The notes beneath the pieces are model-generated. The model saw only the letters and a list, made by a program, of their open reading frames with translations. It ran no database searches and was not told the origin of the DNA. The position numbers were made by a program, and so were the translations under genes. From an uncultured Bacilli bacterium (GTDB lineage Bacteria > Bacillota_I > Bacilli_A > RF39 > UBA660): a DNA stretch of 38,212 nt. The stretch covers positions 1 to 38,212 of the forward strand of contig CAKOMQ010000010.1 in assembly GCA_934096715.1 (NCBI GenBank), given 5' to 3'. Below, piece after piece: positions 22,979-31,089 of the stretch (positions are counted from its first letter, which is position 1; each line of letters begins with the position of its first letter).

Positions 22979-23016
22979 ATACCTATAATATCATATTTCT
23001 ACTAAAGTTGTCAAAC

Positions 23017-23045
23017 TTGTTTAATATGTAGTTTTATAATATAAT
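23017..23045 (+). promoter_or_regulatory. Promoter of the D-alanine ligase
   Basis: TTGTTT (23017-23022), 17-bp spacer, TATAAT (23040-23045). Leader is about 20 bases to ATG 23071, with AAGGA (23056-23060). Confidence 0.55.
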
Positions 23046-23070
23046 ATACTTAATTAAGGAAGTGAAAAAG

Positions 23071-24129
23071 ATGGAGAATAAGAAAAAGAAAGTATGTGTA
23101 CTATTTGGTGGTAATAGTCCTGAATATGAAGTTTCTTTAGAAAGTGCTTATAGTATTATTACTAATATAAGTGATGAATATGAAGTTGTATTAATAGGTA
23201 TTACTAAAGATGGTAATTGGTATAGATATTATGGAAGTGTAGAAAATATAATTAGTGATACTTGGTATAGTAAAGATGAATGTACGAGTGTAGTTATATC
23301 TCCTAATGTAAGTGATCATGGTATTATAGAATATTCAGATAATGAAATAAAGAAAACTTATATAGATGTATTTTTTCCAATACTTCATGGTAAGAATGGA
23401 GAAGATGGTACTGTACAAGGATTAATTGAATTATCTGGAGTACCTTTAGTAGGATGTAAGACTTTATCAAGTGCGTTATGTATGGATAAATATATTCAAC
23501 ATGAGTTAGTTATTAAGAAAGGTTTAAATGCCGCTAGAGGAATACTTATACATAATTATGAAGATTATAATGATTATAAGTATGAACTTAACTTAATAGG
23601 ATTTCCTATGTTTGTAAAACCACTTCGTGCTGGATCTAGTTTTGGTATATCAAAAGTTAACAGTTATGATGAATTAGAAGATGCAGTTAAGAATGCTTTT
23701 AAATATGACTGTAAAATAATTATTGAAGAAAATATTGAAGGAATTGAAGTGGGTTGTGCTGTTATTGGTAATGAAGAATTGTTAGTAGGGGCAGTAGATG
23801 AAATAATTCTTAAGAATAAAGATGGTTTCTTTGGATATGATGATAAGTATTATAATCGTACTAGTGAAATAATATGTCCTGCTACTCATTTTAGTGATGA
23901 TAAAAAAGAAGAAATAAAAGCTTTTGCTTTAGAAGTATATAGAATACTAGAATGCAGTGGATTTGCTAGAATAGATTTGTTTGTTAAAGATAATGGAGAT
24001 ATCTATTTAAATGAAGTTAATACAATACCTGGTTTTACTATACACAGTAGATTCCCAGCTATGCTTAGTTGTATTGGTTTAACTTATGCTGAAGTAGTAG
24101 ACAAATTAATTAAATTAGAATGTAAATAG
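23071..24129 (+). CDS. ddl: D-alanine--D-alanine (or D-Ala--D-Ser) ligase, VanG-like clade
   Basis: 352 aa. It joins D-Ala to D-Ala (or D-Ser) for peptidoglycan precursors, using ATP in a cytoplasmic ATP-grasp fold. ATG 23071 is preferred to GTG 23062, which sits one base after AAGGA. Diagnostic blocks: VLFGGNSPEYEVSLESA, FFPILHGKNGEDGTVQGL, SALCMDKYIQHELV, KPLRAGSSFGISKV, EVGCAVIGNEELLVGAVDEI, GFFGYDDKYYNRTSEI and EVNTIPGFTIHSRFP. From memory these resemble VanG and other D-Ala-D-Ser ligases more than E. coli DdlB, but chromosomal ligases of many Firmicutes are in the same clade. No serine racemase or VanXY gene is beside it. It stands alone between its own promoter and terminator. Confidence 0.88.
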   Translation: MENKKKKVCVLFGGNSPEYEVSLESAYSIITNISDEYEVVLIGITKDGNWYRYYGSVENIISDTWYSKDECTSVVISPNVSDHGIIEYSDNEIKKTYIDVFFPILHGKNGEDGTVQGLIELSGVPLVGCKTLSSALCMDKYIQHELVIKKGLNAARGILIHNYEDYNDYKYELNLIGFPMFVKPLRAGSSFGISKVNSYDELEDAVKNAFKYDCKIIIEENIEGIEVGCAVIGNEELLVGAVDEIILKNKDGFFGYDDKYYNRTSEIICPATHFSDDKKEEIKAFALEVYRILECSGFARIDLFVKDNGDIYLNEVNTIPGFTIHSRFPAMLSCIGLTYAEVVDKLIKLECK

Positions 24130-24152
24130 TGTAAACTTTTACATTCTTTTTT
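24118..24152 (+). terminator. Terminator of the ligase gene
   Basis: Nine-bp stem, arms 24118-24126 and 24138-24146, then six T. It overlaps the stop codon. Confidence 0.85.
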
Positions 24153-24238
24153 ACATAAAAAAATTTTATGGTTACATCTTTACTTACACCTAATATTTAT
24201 AGTATGATGTTTATAGGGTAGAAGGAGTAAGAAGTATT

Positions 24239-24577
24239 ATGTCATCAAATGAAGTATTAAAGAATTGTCCTAATTACAATAAAATTATTAATTTTAATTA
24301 TACAAAAGAAGATTATATAACTAGTAAATTAATTAATATATATAAAGAGTATGTTTTATCAAATGATGATAATGATACTACTCATGAAATAGATAGAGTT
24401 TTAAATATATATATTGAAAACTTTGAATTTAGAAAAGAACTTCAAGAGAAGATAGTTAAAATAAAGGTTAGAAAAGATAATAATATACTTAAAAATATAG
24501 TTTTATCTATTATTAAGATATTTTCTGACTATGAAGAATATACGACAAGAAAATTATATATAGCAAGGTGGATTTAA
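24239..24577 (+). CDS. Small protein of unknown function before surface protein 3
   Basis: 112 aa, family not recognised. Start ATG 24239 follows GAAGGAG. Cytoplasmic by appearance, helical, rich in Ile, Lys, Asp and Asn (DYITSKLINIYKEYVLSNDDND, then VLNIYIENFEFRKELQEKIVKIKV), ending RKLYIARWI. It has no helix-turn-helix signature that I can identify, though size and position would fit a local regulator. It ends in a terminator 50 bases before surface protein 3. Confidence 0.55.
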   Translation: MSSNEVLKNCPNYNKIINFNYTKEDYITSKLINIYKEYVLSNDDNDTTHEIDRVLNIYIENFEFRKELQEKIVKIKVRKDNNILKNIVLSIIKIFSDYEEYTTRKLYIARWI

Positions 24578-24597
24578 GAAAGTTTATACTTTCTTTT
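24577..24597 (+). terminator. Terminator of the 112-aa gene
   Basis: AGAAAGT (24577-24583) pairs with ACTTTCT (24588-24594) across a four-base loop, followed by TTTT. Confidence 0.65.
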
Positions 24598-24625
24598 AAT
24601 ATTTAGAAAAAGGAAAATAAAAATT

Positions 24626-26161
24626 ATGAAAATGGAAAAGAAATACATTATAACTTTATCAATTATATTTGCATTAATACTTTTATTAGGAAGTACTTAT
24701 GCTTACTTTAGTATTCAAAGTAGTAGTGATCAATCAAATGCTAAGGTTAGTGGTAAAGCAGGAATGCTTGGTAATCCAACACTTACTACTGAAACTAGTA
24801 TGTTATATTTAAATTTAAATGCAAATTTAATGAGTCAAGCAAATGCAGGTAAAACATACTATGCAAATAAAGATGAGTCAGGATTAGCACTAGAGACTAA
24901 TCCAAATTATGTACTTGCGACTGCTCAGTTACCAGAAGGTGATGAAGCACTAGACTGTACATACACCTATAAGGTTAGTGCAACAATTAAAAATGCAATA
25001 ACAGATAATAGTGATAATGATATTAAAGTAACTATTGGAAATAAAACACTTACATTAAAAGAAATTCTTGCATCTACTGATGGAATTATAGTAAAAGGAG
25101 AATTACTTGGGTTAACTGCTGGTACTAAACAATCTATTTCACTTACTAGTAGTGTTGTAAATACTTCAAACGCTCAAGATAATTTAGTGGATAATTCTTA
25201 TACTATAAAAATAACTCCTTATACAGAAGGAGATATAAAAGCTTTCTCTTGTAAAGAACCAGTCAGGAGTGCAGAAATTGCTCAATATTTAATAGATTCT
25301 GGTAGTTTGTGGCAAAGTGGACTAGAAGGAGATGGATACAGGTATGTTGGAACTGGTGAAGTAGGAACAGACACTAATCCAAATAACTTTATCTGCTTCG
25401 GTACAACAGATAAATCAGAATGTACAGCAAATCAAGATAAATATATGTATAGAATAATTGGTGTATTTTCGGATAAAAGTAATGTTAATCATGTTAAATT
25501 AATGAAGTATGTTCAAATATCCAAAGAATATAAATGGAATGCGGATTATAGAGTTGATGTACCTTGGAGTTCTAGTGATATGAAAGCTGGACTTAATGGC
25601 AGTTATTTTTTAACAAATAATGATTATAATTATTTACAGAACACAACGTGGTTAAGTAAAATCGCTGATTGGTCATGGATTAGTGTTAATACAAAAACTG
25701 ATAGTGATGGTGGACCGGATTATTATAACGGTTTAACTCCAAAACAAATCTATTTACATGAAATGAATAGATCAGGAAAAACCAGTACGATAGGTGATTG
25801 GGATCAGTCGACTGGAAAAATAGGATTAATGTATGCAAGTGACGCTGTTCTTACTTTAGGGAATCAGTCACTAAGTATTACTGGTGGAACATTTGCTAAT
25901 CAAAATATTTTAAAAGAAGGATGGATATTTCCTGACAATAATAATGCTAGTGATAGTAGTGAATTTACTATATCTAGATTTGGCGATGGTGGCGGTGGCT
26001 ATTATTATGCATGGTCAATATTTATTTCAATTAGATTATCAAGTGCTGGAGTGCATAGTACCATATATGCCATACGTCCGGTATTCTATCTTACAAACAA
26101 TGTTAAAATCACAATGGATGGTGATGGTAGTATAAATAATCCATATATGATTGTAGAATAA
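24626..26161 (+). CDS. Surface protein 3: SipW/TasA-like N-terminus, AT-rich C-terminal module
   Basis: 511 aa. Export segment about residues 7-27 ends in GSTYAYFS (Gly to Ser at one position of the signature). The N-terminal region is homologous to proteins 1 and 2 but more diverged (GNPTLTTETSMLYLNLNANL). The C-terminal module shows the same landmarks (SLWQSGLEGDGYRY, NNFICFGTTDKSECTANQDKYMYRIIGVFSD, LMYASDAVLTLG, AIRPVFYLTNNVKI). The segment equivalent to the variable cassette (26009 to about 26085) is AT-rich and reads AWSIFISIRLSSAGVHSTIYAIRPV: it keeps AW and RPV but has lost the V-R-x-x-G-x-V skeleton. It may be a member not served by the diversification seen in 1 and 2. Its stop is followed by a bidirectional terminator. 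Confidence 0.8.
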   Translation: MKMEKKYIITLSIIFALILLLGSTYAYFSIQSSSDQSNAKVSGKAGMLGNPTLTTETSMLYLNLNANLMSQANAGKTYYANKDESGLALETNPNYVLATAQLPEGDEALDCTYTYKVSATIKNAITDNSDNDIKVTIGNKTLTLKEILASTDGIIVKGELLGLTAGTKQSISLTSSVVNTSNAQDNLVDNSYTIKITPYTEGDIKAFSCKEPVRSAEIAQYLIDSGSLWQSGLEGDGYRYVGTGEVGTDTNPNNFICFGTTDKSECTANQDKYMYRIIGVFSDKSNVNHVKLMKYVQISKEYKWNADYRVDVPWSSSDMKAGLNGSYFLTNNDYNYLQNTTWLSKIADWSWISVNTKTDSDGGPDYYNGLTPKQIYLHEMNRSGKTSTIGDWDQSTGKIGLMYASDAVLTLGNQSLSITGGTFANQNILKEGWIFPDNNNASDSSEFTISRFGDGGGGYYYAWSIFISIRLSSAGVHSTIYAIRPVFYLTNNVKITMDGDGSINNPYMIVE

Positions 26162-26164
26162 TAA

Positions 26165-26199
26165 AAAAGCTAATAGTCAGTTATTGATTATTAGTTTTT
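26165..26199. terminator. Bidirectional terminator between surface protein 3 and gerAB
   Basis: Eleven-bp stem with one G-U, arms 26165-26175 and 26189-26199, A-run on the left and T-run on the right. It serves both converging genes; the right arm overlaps the end of gerAB. Confidence 0.8.
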
Positions 26200-27152
26200 C
26201 TATTAAATAAAATATAAATAACTATTATACCTAGGAAAGAGTAGGAAACTACTGGGAATATATCAAAGATATATTTTGTATAAGAATAGTGTTCTCCGAA
26301 GATATTAATAGATAAATAATAAATAAATAGAATAATTATATAGTATATGAACTTGTTATTGTTAACAGATTCTTTTATATTAAGAGAACTAACAGCTAAT
26401 GTAATAATAAAATTAAAATACCATATATAAGCTAAGAAGTTTTCTATGTTTTCAATAAAGTCTAGAATATTAATCTTTTTAAGCACCATATAAGAAGGAA
26501 AACTATAAGTATTTATAAGGTCTGGTCCTAGTGATAAAGTAGTGGCTATCGAAATTATAAGAAGGATAAAAGATGAAAATATATATAACTTGTAATTACT
26601 AGAAGAGTCATTTCCATAATTTATAGTGGTAATAATAGGAATAGAAGAGAAAGAACTATAAATAATAGATGATTTAAATATATTCATACTACTTGTATCA
26701 AGGATAGGTAAAATATTTTCTAATTTAAAACTTTTTGTTAATAATAAGAATGTTGTAAGTATTAAGAATATATTAATTATAAATACTAAATTAGATAATT
26801 TACATATTGTATTTTTACCTTTGTAAGCTATATACATACTTACTCCTAAAAAAGGAGTAAGTATTAACCATTTAGGAGACTCAACTAAATAGAAGGAGTT
26901 TACAAATAAGGGAATTATTGTAAGAGTAAGAAGTATTATATATAAATTAAATAATATAAATAAAACTTTAAAAAAAATATTATTATTATTTTTATTTTTT
27001 AATTTATTAAATATATAGATATTTAATATACCTAAGAGAGTTCCTAGTATTATAGATATATAGGCATTTTGATTTACTTTTACGTACATCAAATGGAAAG
27101 CTGCACCTATAAATAGATTACAAGATAAAAATAATATTAATTTATTTTTCAT
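26181..27152 (-). CDS. gerAB: GerAB-type germinant receptor membrane subunit
   Basis: 323 aa, shorter than the usual 360-370. Subunit B of the germinant receptor binds small germinants such as amino acids in a transporter-like fold of the APC superfamily in the spore inner membrane. About nine or ten membrane segments are visible, starting KLILFLSCNLFIGAAFHLM and including VNSFYLVESPKWLILTPFLGVSMYIAYKG, the region best conserved in the family (outer loop with a proline). The usual YFxP-type motifs are weak, so it is a divergent member; operon context settles the identity. Its ribosome binding site GAGGTGA lies in the end of gerAC and the two genes overlap by 11 bases. Last gene of the operon. 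Confidence 0.8.
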   Translation of the reverse strand: MKNKLILFLSCNLFIGAAFHLMYVKVNQNAYISIILGTLLGILNIYIFNKLKNKNNNNIFFKVLFILFNLYIILLTLTIIPLFVNSFYLVESPKWLILTPFLGVSMYIAYKGKNTICKLSNLVFIINIFLILTTFLLLTKSFKLENILPILDTSSMNIFKSSIIYSSFSSIPIITTINYGNDSSSNYKLYIFSSFILLIISIATTLSLGPDLINTYSFPSYMVLKKINILDFIENIENFLAYIWYFNFIITLAVSSLNIKESVNNNKFIYYIIILFIYYLSINIFGEHYSYTKYIFDIFPVVSYSFLGIIVIYILFNRKTNNQ

Positions 27153-28215
27153 TGTTCACCTCAAATATTAAACCTTTTCTATTAACTGTTAAATCTATAT
27201 TTATAGATATATCTAAGTATTTCCATAAGTTTTTATCATCAATTTTAGTTTGTTTATAATATTTTTTTGTTAACCCTAATATATCACTTTCGTTATTTTG
27301 AAGTTTTTTTATAAAATCTTCAATATCTTTTTCTAATATATGTTTAAACCTAGAATTAATCTTTCTTAGTGATTTATATTTTGTTAAATCTAAATCACTT
27401 GTATTATTGGTTAATAAAGCATTTATTTTACCAGTAACTTCGATAGTATTATTTTTAATAGAGTAATCTATTTTACTATCAGTTACTGAGATACCTAAGA
27501 ATCCATCTTTATATTTAGTATTAAAGCTACTACTACGAGCTTCATTATTAAGAAGTAGATATATATAAGCTTCATCATTATTAATTTTATCTACTATATT
27601 ATAGTTGTTAAATATATATGAACCATTTATCTTAGTAGTTTTATCTTCTATAATAATGTTATTTAATATTATATCTTGTTTTTTACTAATTATTTTTGAT
27701 AAAGTATTTTCGAATGGTTCATTAATAGCGGGATTAATAGTATTATTACCATTATTTAATAGTTCATTTATTTCTAAACTTACCACTTTAATAGTGTCGT
27801 TAGTGTTAGTAAATAATTCTTCTATATCAGAGTCAGTATAAACTAGATTAAATTCATCTCTTACATCATTTTTTCTTATTAGGAATTCTACTACTTCTTT
27901 TAAATGTTTTTTTTCTATTGTATCTTTTAAAACAACAGTCTTTAAGTGACTAAAGAAAGGTTTTTTATTAACTAATCTATTAACATCAAAAAAAGCATTA
28001 TTAATTGTTTTACCACGTCCTGATACGACTAAGTTACCTGTAGATACTGAATCTCCTTCTTTATTAGAATTTAGTATTTCATAAGTAACATAATAGTAGT
28101 CATCATGATAATCTATTCCTATACCTGTTACAATATAGAGTTGATTAAGTTCAATGTTATCATAACAACCACCAAGTAGAAGAATAGAAGTTAGAAGTAT
28201 AATTATTTTTTTCAT
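27142..28215 (-). CDS. gerAC: GerAC-type germinant receptor lipoprotein
   Basis: 357 aa, family length 350-400. Subunit C is a lipoprotein of the spore inner membrane needed for receptor function. Signal peptide with lipobox ILLLGGC, the lipid-bearing Cys at residue 17. Typical opening CYDNIELNQLYIVTGIGIDYHDDYYYVTYEIL and GRGKTINNAFFDVNRLVNKKPFFSHLKTVVL; C-terminal domain with KYKSLRKINSRFKHILEKDIEDFIKKLQNNESDILGLTKKYY. It overlaps gerAA by four bases (ATGA) and gerAB by 11. AAGGAG precedes its ATG at nine bases. Confidence 0.92.
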   Translation of the reverse strand: MKKIIILLTSILLLGGCYDNIELNQLYIVTGIGIDYHDDYYYVTYEILNSNKEGDSVSTGNLVVSGRGKTINNAFFDVNRLVNKKPFFSHLKTVVLKDTIEKKHLKEVVEFLIRKNDVRDEFNLVYTDSDIEELFTNTNDTIKVVSLEINELLNNGNNTINPAINEPFENTLSKIISKKQDIILNNIIIEDKTTKINGSYIFNNYNIVDKINNDEAYIYLLLNNEARSSSFNTKYKDGFLGISVTDSKIDYSIKNNTIEVTGKINALLTNNTSDLDLTKYKSLRKINSRFKHILEKDIEDFIKKLQNNESDILGLTKKYYKQTKIDDKNLWKYLDISINIDLTVNRKGLIFEVNNEK

Positions 28216-29639
28216 AGATTTTTTCTCCTTGTAAAGTTTTTATTAGTAGTAAGAATACTTCTTTTAGTGTGATTTTTATCTTGTATTTTAGTTACTGATT
28301 CTTCAAAATAATATTTATCAAATGGGATAATAGGGGCAAAATATGGTTTATCTATTGTTTTAATACTTAAGATATTAGTAAAGAAGATTATTAAAGCTAG
28401 AAATACTCCATATAGACCTAGAAAACCAGCTAATATTAAGAATAATATACGATAGTTTCTTAGGGCATTAGATAGTTCTAATTCAGTAAATAAAAGACTT
28501 GATATAAATGTAAGAGAAATAATAATGATCATGATAGGAGATACAATACCTGCACTAACAGCGGCATCTCCTAGAATTAAAGCTCCTAGTACTGAGATAG
28601 ATGAACCAAAACTAGATGGAAATCTAATGTCACTTTCTCTTAATATTTCTACTATAAATAACATGATAAGAGCTTCTATTATAGTTGGAAAGGGAAGAGA
28701 AACACGCTGGGTAGAAAAATTAATAAGTAAACTAGTAGGTATAGTTTCTTGATTATAGTTAACAAGTGATAAGTATATTGCTGGAGTAATCATAGAAAGA
28801 ATAAAACATGCTAGTCTTAAGAACTTTAAGAAGTTTACATTAATACTTTTAGTATAGGTATCACTTATTGGATTTATAAAGTCTATAAAATAAGCTGGTA
28901 AAATTAAAACAAAAGGACTAGTATCAAGAATAATAGCTACTTTTCCTTCTAGTAAAGCTTTACAAACAACATCTGGTCTTTCTGTTTGTTTAATAGTAGG
29001 AAATATAGTTTTATTTTCTCCATCTATAAAGTGCGCTATCTGACTAGAATCTAGTACTCCATCTACATCTAATTTATTAAGTAAGTTTTCTATATTATTT
29101 ATAATATCTAAATTACATATATCATCTATATAAAGAATACTTAGTTTAGTTTTAGTTCTTCTTCCAATAAATAAGTCTTTATTTTTAAGTTTAGTAGTTT
29201 TAATTCTTCTTTTTATTTGACCCATATTACTTTCAATATTTTCAGTAAAAGCATCTTGGGGTCCTTTAATTGTTTGTTCTAAATTTGCTGTAGATATATT
29301 TCTTGATAATTCTTTTTTTGTTTCAATTCCAATAATATGATTATTATTTATTACAATAGTATATCCATTATAAATATAAAATTCTATATTACTAGGATCT
29401 ATATTTATAATACTTTTAGGACCACTTATAATACTATTTAGTTTTTTAATCTTTCTATTATTAAGATAAGTATATATACTTAGATTATTTAGTATATAAG
29501 AATTAACTTTATCACTACTAGTAAGAGTTTCTAAATAGATAACATATATTTTATTAAATAAGTTATAATCTATTTTCTTTATAACTAAGTCAGTATTATC
29601 TTTAAATAAGTTTTTTATATTATTTACAATATTTTCCAT
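28212..29639 (-). CDS. gerAA: GerAA-type germinant receptor subunit
   Basis: 475 aa, usual length 470-500. Subunit A of the germinant receptor, thought to form an ion channel in the spore inner membrane. ATG at 29639 is preferred over GTG at 29648 because a GTGAT motif is at the right distance. The N-terminal soluble domain includes ELSRNISTANLEQTIKGPQDAFTENIESNMGQIKRRIKT, the family signature, then LYIDDICN and SSQIAHFIDGENKTIFPTIKQTERPDVVCKALLEGKVAIILDTSPFVLILPAYFIDFINP. Five membrane segments follow. Gene order here is A-C-B rather than the common A-B-C. Promoter not clear in the 70-bp gap to the divergent gene. Confidence 0.95.
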   Translation of the reverse strand: MENIVNNIKNLFKDNTDLVIKKIDYNLFNKIYVIYLETLTSSDKVNSYILNNLSIYTYLNNRKIKKLNSIISGPKSIINIDPSNIEFYIYNGYTIVINNNHIIGIETKKELSRNISTANLEQTIKGPQDAFTENIESNMGQIKRRIKTTKLKNKDLFIGRRTKTKLSILYIDDICNLDIINNIENLLNKLDVDGVLDSSQIAHFIDGENKTIFPTIKQTERPDVVCKALLEGKVAIILDTSPFVLILPAYFIDFINPISDTYTKSINVNFLKFLRLACFILSMITPAIYLSLVNYNQETIPTSLLINFSTQRVSLPFPTIIEALIMLFIVEILRESDIRFPSSFGSSISVLGALILGDAAVSAGIVSPIMIIIISLTFISSLLFTELELSNALRNYRILFLILAGFLGLYGVFLALIIFFTNILSIKTIDKPYFAPIIPFDKYYFEESVTKIQDKNHTKRSILTTNKNFTRRKNL

Positions 29640-29710
29640 ATATATCACATTTTTAATATGTTTTTTTTAATGTTTTTCATACTATAAAATATAATTTAAT
29701 GGGTGAATAT

Positions 29711-30253
29711 ATGAATTATTTAATATTAGTTAATAAAGATAATGGGTTATCTAAGTTATATAAACCTTCTAATTTAGTTAAAGTTAAATCTAAAATAAAT
29801 AAAGATATCTATTTAGAACGTAAAACTTATAAGGAAGCAGAGAGGATGCTTAATGATTTGAATAAAGAATTATCTAATATAGAAGTAATAATTGATTCTG
29901 GTTATAGAAGTTATAATTATCAAGAAGAATTAAATAAATTAGAACCCAATAATGTTGGAATAACTTTAGCACTCCCAGGATATTCTGAACATCAAACTGG
30001 ACTAGCAATAGATGTTGGTTTTATTAAAGATGGTTTACATGATCCATACTTTAATGTTGATGATTATAATATGGAATTTAAATGGTTAAGAGAAAATAGT
30101 TATAAGTATGGTTTTATATTAAGATATCCTTTAGGTAAAGAAAATATAACAGGATATAAATATGAACCATGGCATTATAGATATATAGGTAATTTAGCTA
30201 ATTATTTATATAAGAAAAATAAAACTTTAGAAGAATTCTTTAATGTAAAGTAG
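29711..30253 (+). CDS. VanY-type peptidase core without export signal
   Basis: 180 aa. ATG 29711 follows GGGTGA (29701-29706); the upstream ATG at 29699 overlaps that site and would only add four residues. The chain is only the M15B catalytic core: start LILVNKDNGLSKLYKPSNLVKV, IIDSGYRSYNYQEEL, PGYSEHQTGLAIDVGF with the zinc His and Asp, and YEPWHYRYIGN. No signal peptide or membrane segment is present, in contrast to the protein at 21862, so the enzyme would remain in the cytoplasm, or in the spore-forming cell it might act during engulfment. It is divergent from the gerA operon, with about 70 bp between them, which suggests a sporulation or germination link; this is inference. Confidence 0.85.
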   Translation: MNYLILVNKDNGLSKLYKPSNLVKVKSKINKDIYLERKTYKEAERMLNDLNKELSNIEVIIDSGYRSYNYQEELNKLEPNNVGITLALPGYSEHQTGLAIDVGFIKDGLHDPYFNVDDYNMEFKWLRENSYKYGFILRYPLGKENITGYKYEPWHYRYIGNLANYLYKKNKTLEEFFNVK

Positions 30254-30265
30254 TGAAGTTTTAAA

Positions 30266-30300
30266 TTTACTTAAGAGTACTATTAAGCTATAATAGTACT
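30266..30300 (+). promoter_or_regulatory. Promoter overlapped by a perfect inverted repeat
   Basis: TTTACT (30266-30271), 17-bp spacer, TATAAT (30289-30294). A perfect 10-bp inverted repeat (30276-30285 and 30291-30300, five-base centre) covers the -10 box, so a dimeric repressor could block it. No T-run follows, so it is not a terminator. Confidence 0.5.
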
Positions 30301-30309
30301 AGTGGTAAT

Positions 30310-31008
30310 ATGAAAAAGAATATAAAATTTATTTTATTATGTATAATTGTTTTAATAGTTAGTTTATTTGTATTTAATAAGACTTTTTTTAAGTCTAATT
30401 ATAATGGATTTAAAATACCTTTATTTACTTATTATAAAAATGATAATTTATATAGTATAAGAACAAGTAAATCACTTAATAATAGTATTAATAAGTATTT
30501 AAATAGTTTAGAAAAATGTGATAAATACTATTATGATAAAAGTATAGATAAAAGTATAATTAAGTATTCTATTAGTGATTCTTTTATAAAGAAGATATCT
30601 ATTGAATATGAAATAGGTAATGTATGTGAATACTTAAGTGATTTAGATGATACTTGGTATAAAGATTTAAAGAGTAGTGATTTATCTTTAGTAGATTATA
30701 TTACTTGTAAAAATGATAATTGTAAATCAAGTAAAAAGAATATTGATATTAATAAGTTTATTAATATATTAAAGAGTAGTAAATTAAAGAAGAATAATAA
30801 TAAAGAATTATCTTATACAGGTAATAATAAGTATATAAGTATTTATTATACAGATAATAATACTTATAGTTATTCAATTAAATTATATAAAGTAGATAAT
30901 AAATCATTAGGAGTTATCTTAGTACTAGATAATGAATTAATAAAAAGTGGTATATATATTCTTGATATGAGTGTTGATAATCTATTTGAAAAAATATTAG
31001 TTAATTAA
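30310..31008 (+). CDS. Membrane-anchored protein of unknown function
   Basis: 232 aa, family not recognised. An N-terminal membrane segment (about residues 5-25) is followed by an extracytoplasmic chain rich in Lys, Asn, Ser and Tyr. There are five cysteines (near residues 75, 107, 137, 142) grouped in short spans such as TCKNDNCKSSKK, suggesting a disulfide-linked region. GTGGTAAT precedes ATG 30310. It is preceded by the palindromic promoter and is 81 bp before surface protein 4. Confidence 0.55.
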   Translation: MKKNIKFILLCIIVLIVSLFVFNKTFFKSNYNGFKIPLFTYYKNDNLYSIRTSKSLNNSINKYLNSLEKCDKYYYDKSIDKSIIKYSISDSFIKKISIEYEIGNVCEYLSDLDDTWYKDLKSSDLSLVDYITCKNDNCKSSKKNIDINKFINILKSSKLKKNNNKELSYTGNNKYISIYYTDNNTYSYSIKLYKVDNKSLGVILVLDNELIKSGIYILDMSVDNLFEKILVN

Positions 31009-31012
31009 AATA

Positions 31013-31062
31013 CTTAAATATTGCTTTGACATCTTGCTTTTATTTAAAAAATATTATATTAT
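31013..31062 (+). promoter_or_regulatory. Promoter of surface protein 4 with degenerate repeats
   Basis: TTGCTT (31034-31039), 17-bp spacer, TATTAT (31057-31062). Related units ACTTAAATA (31012-31020), TTGCTTTGAC (31021-31030) and CTTGCTTTTAT (31033-31043) are a worn version of the 11-bp repeats at 6511 and 7324, with spacings of 11 and 13. A TTGACA at 31026-31031 is 20 bp from TATTAT at 31052 and fits less well. Confidence 0.4.
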
Positions 31063-31089
31063 TTATTATAGATAAGGTAGGAAGCAAAT

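Noticed and set aside
25944..26135. 63-aa plus-strand frame in the 3' end of surface protein 3
   Set aside because: Overlaps the conserved module end in another frame and lacks a ribosome binding site.
27605..28752. Plus-strand frames within gerAC and gerAA (27605-27841, 28525-28752)
   Set aside because: Shadows of the minus-strand germinant receptor genes.
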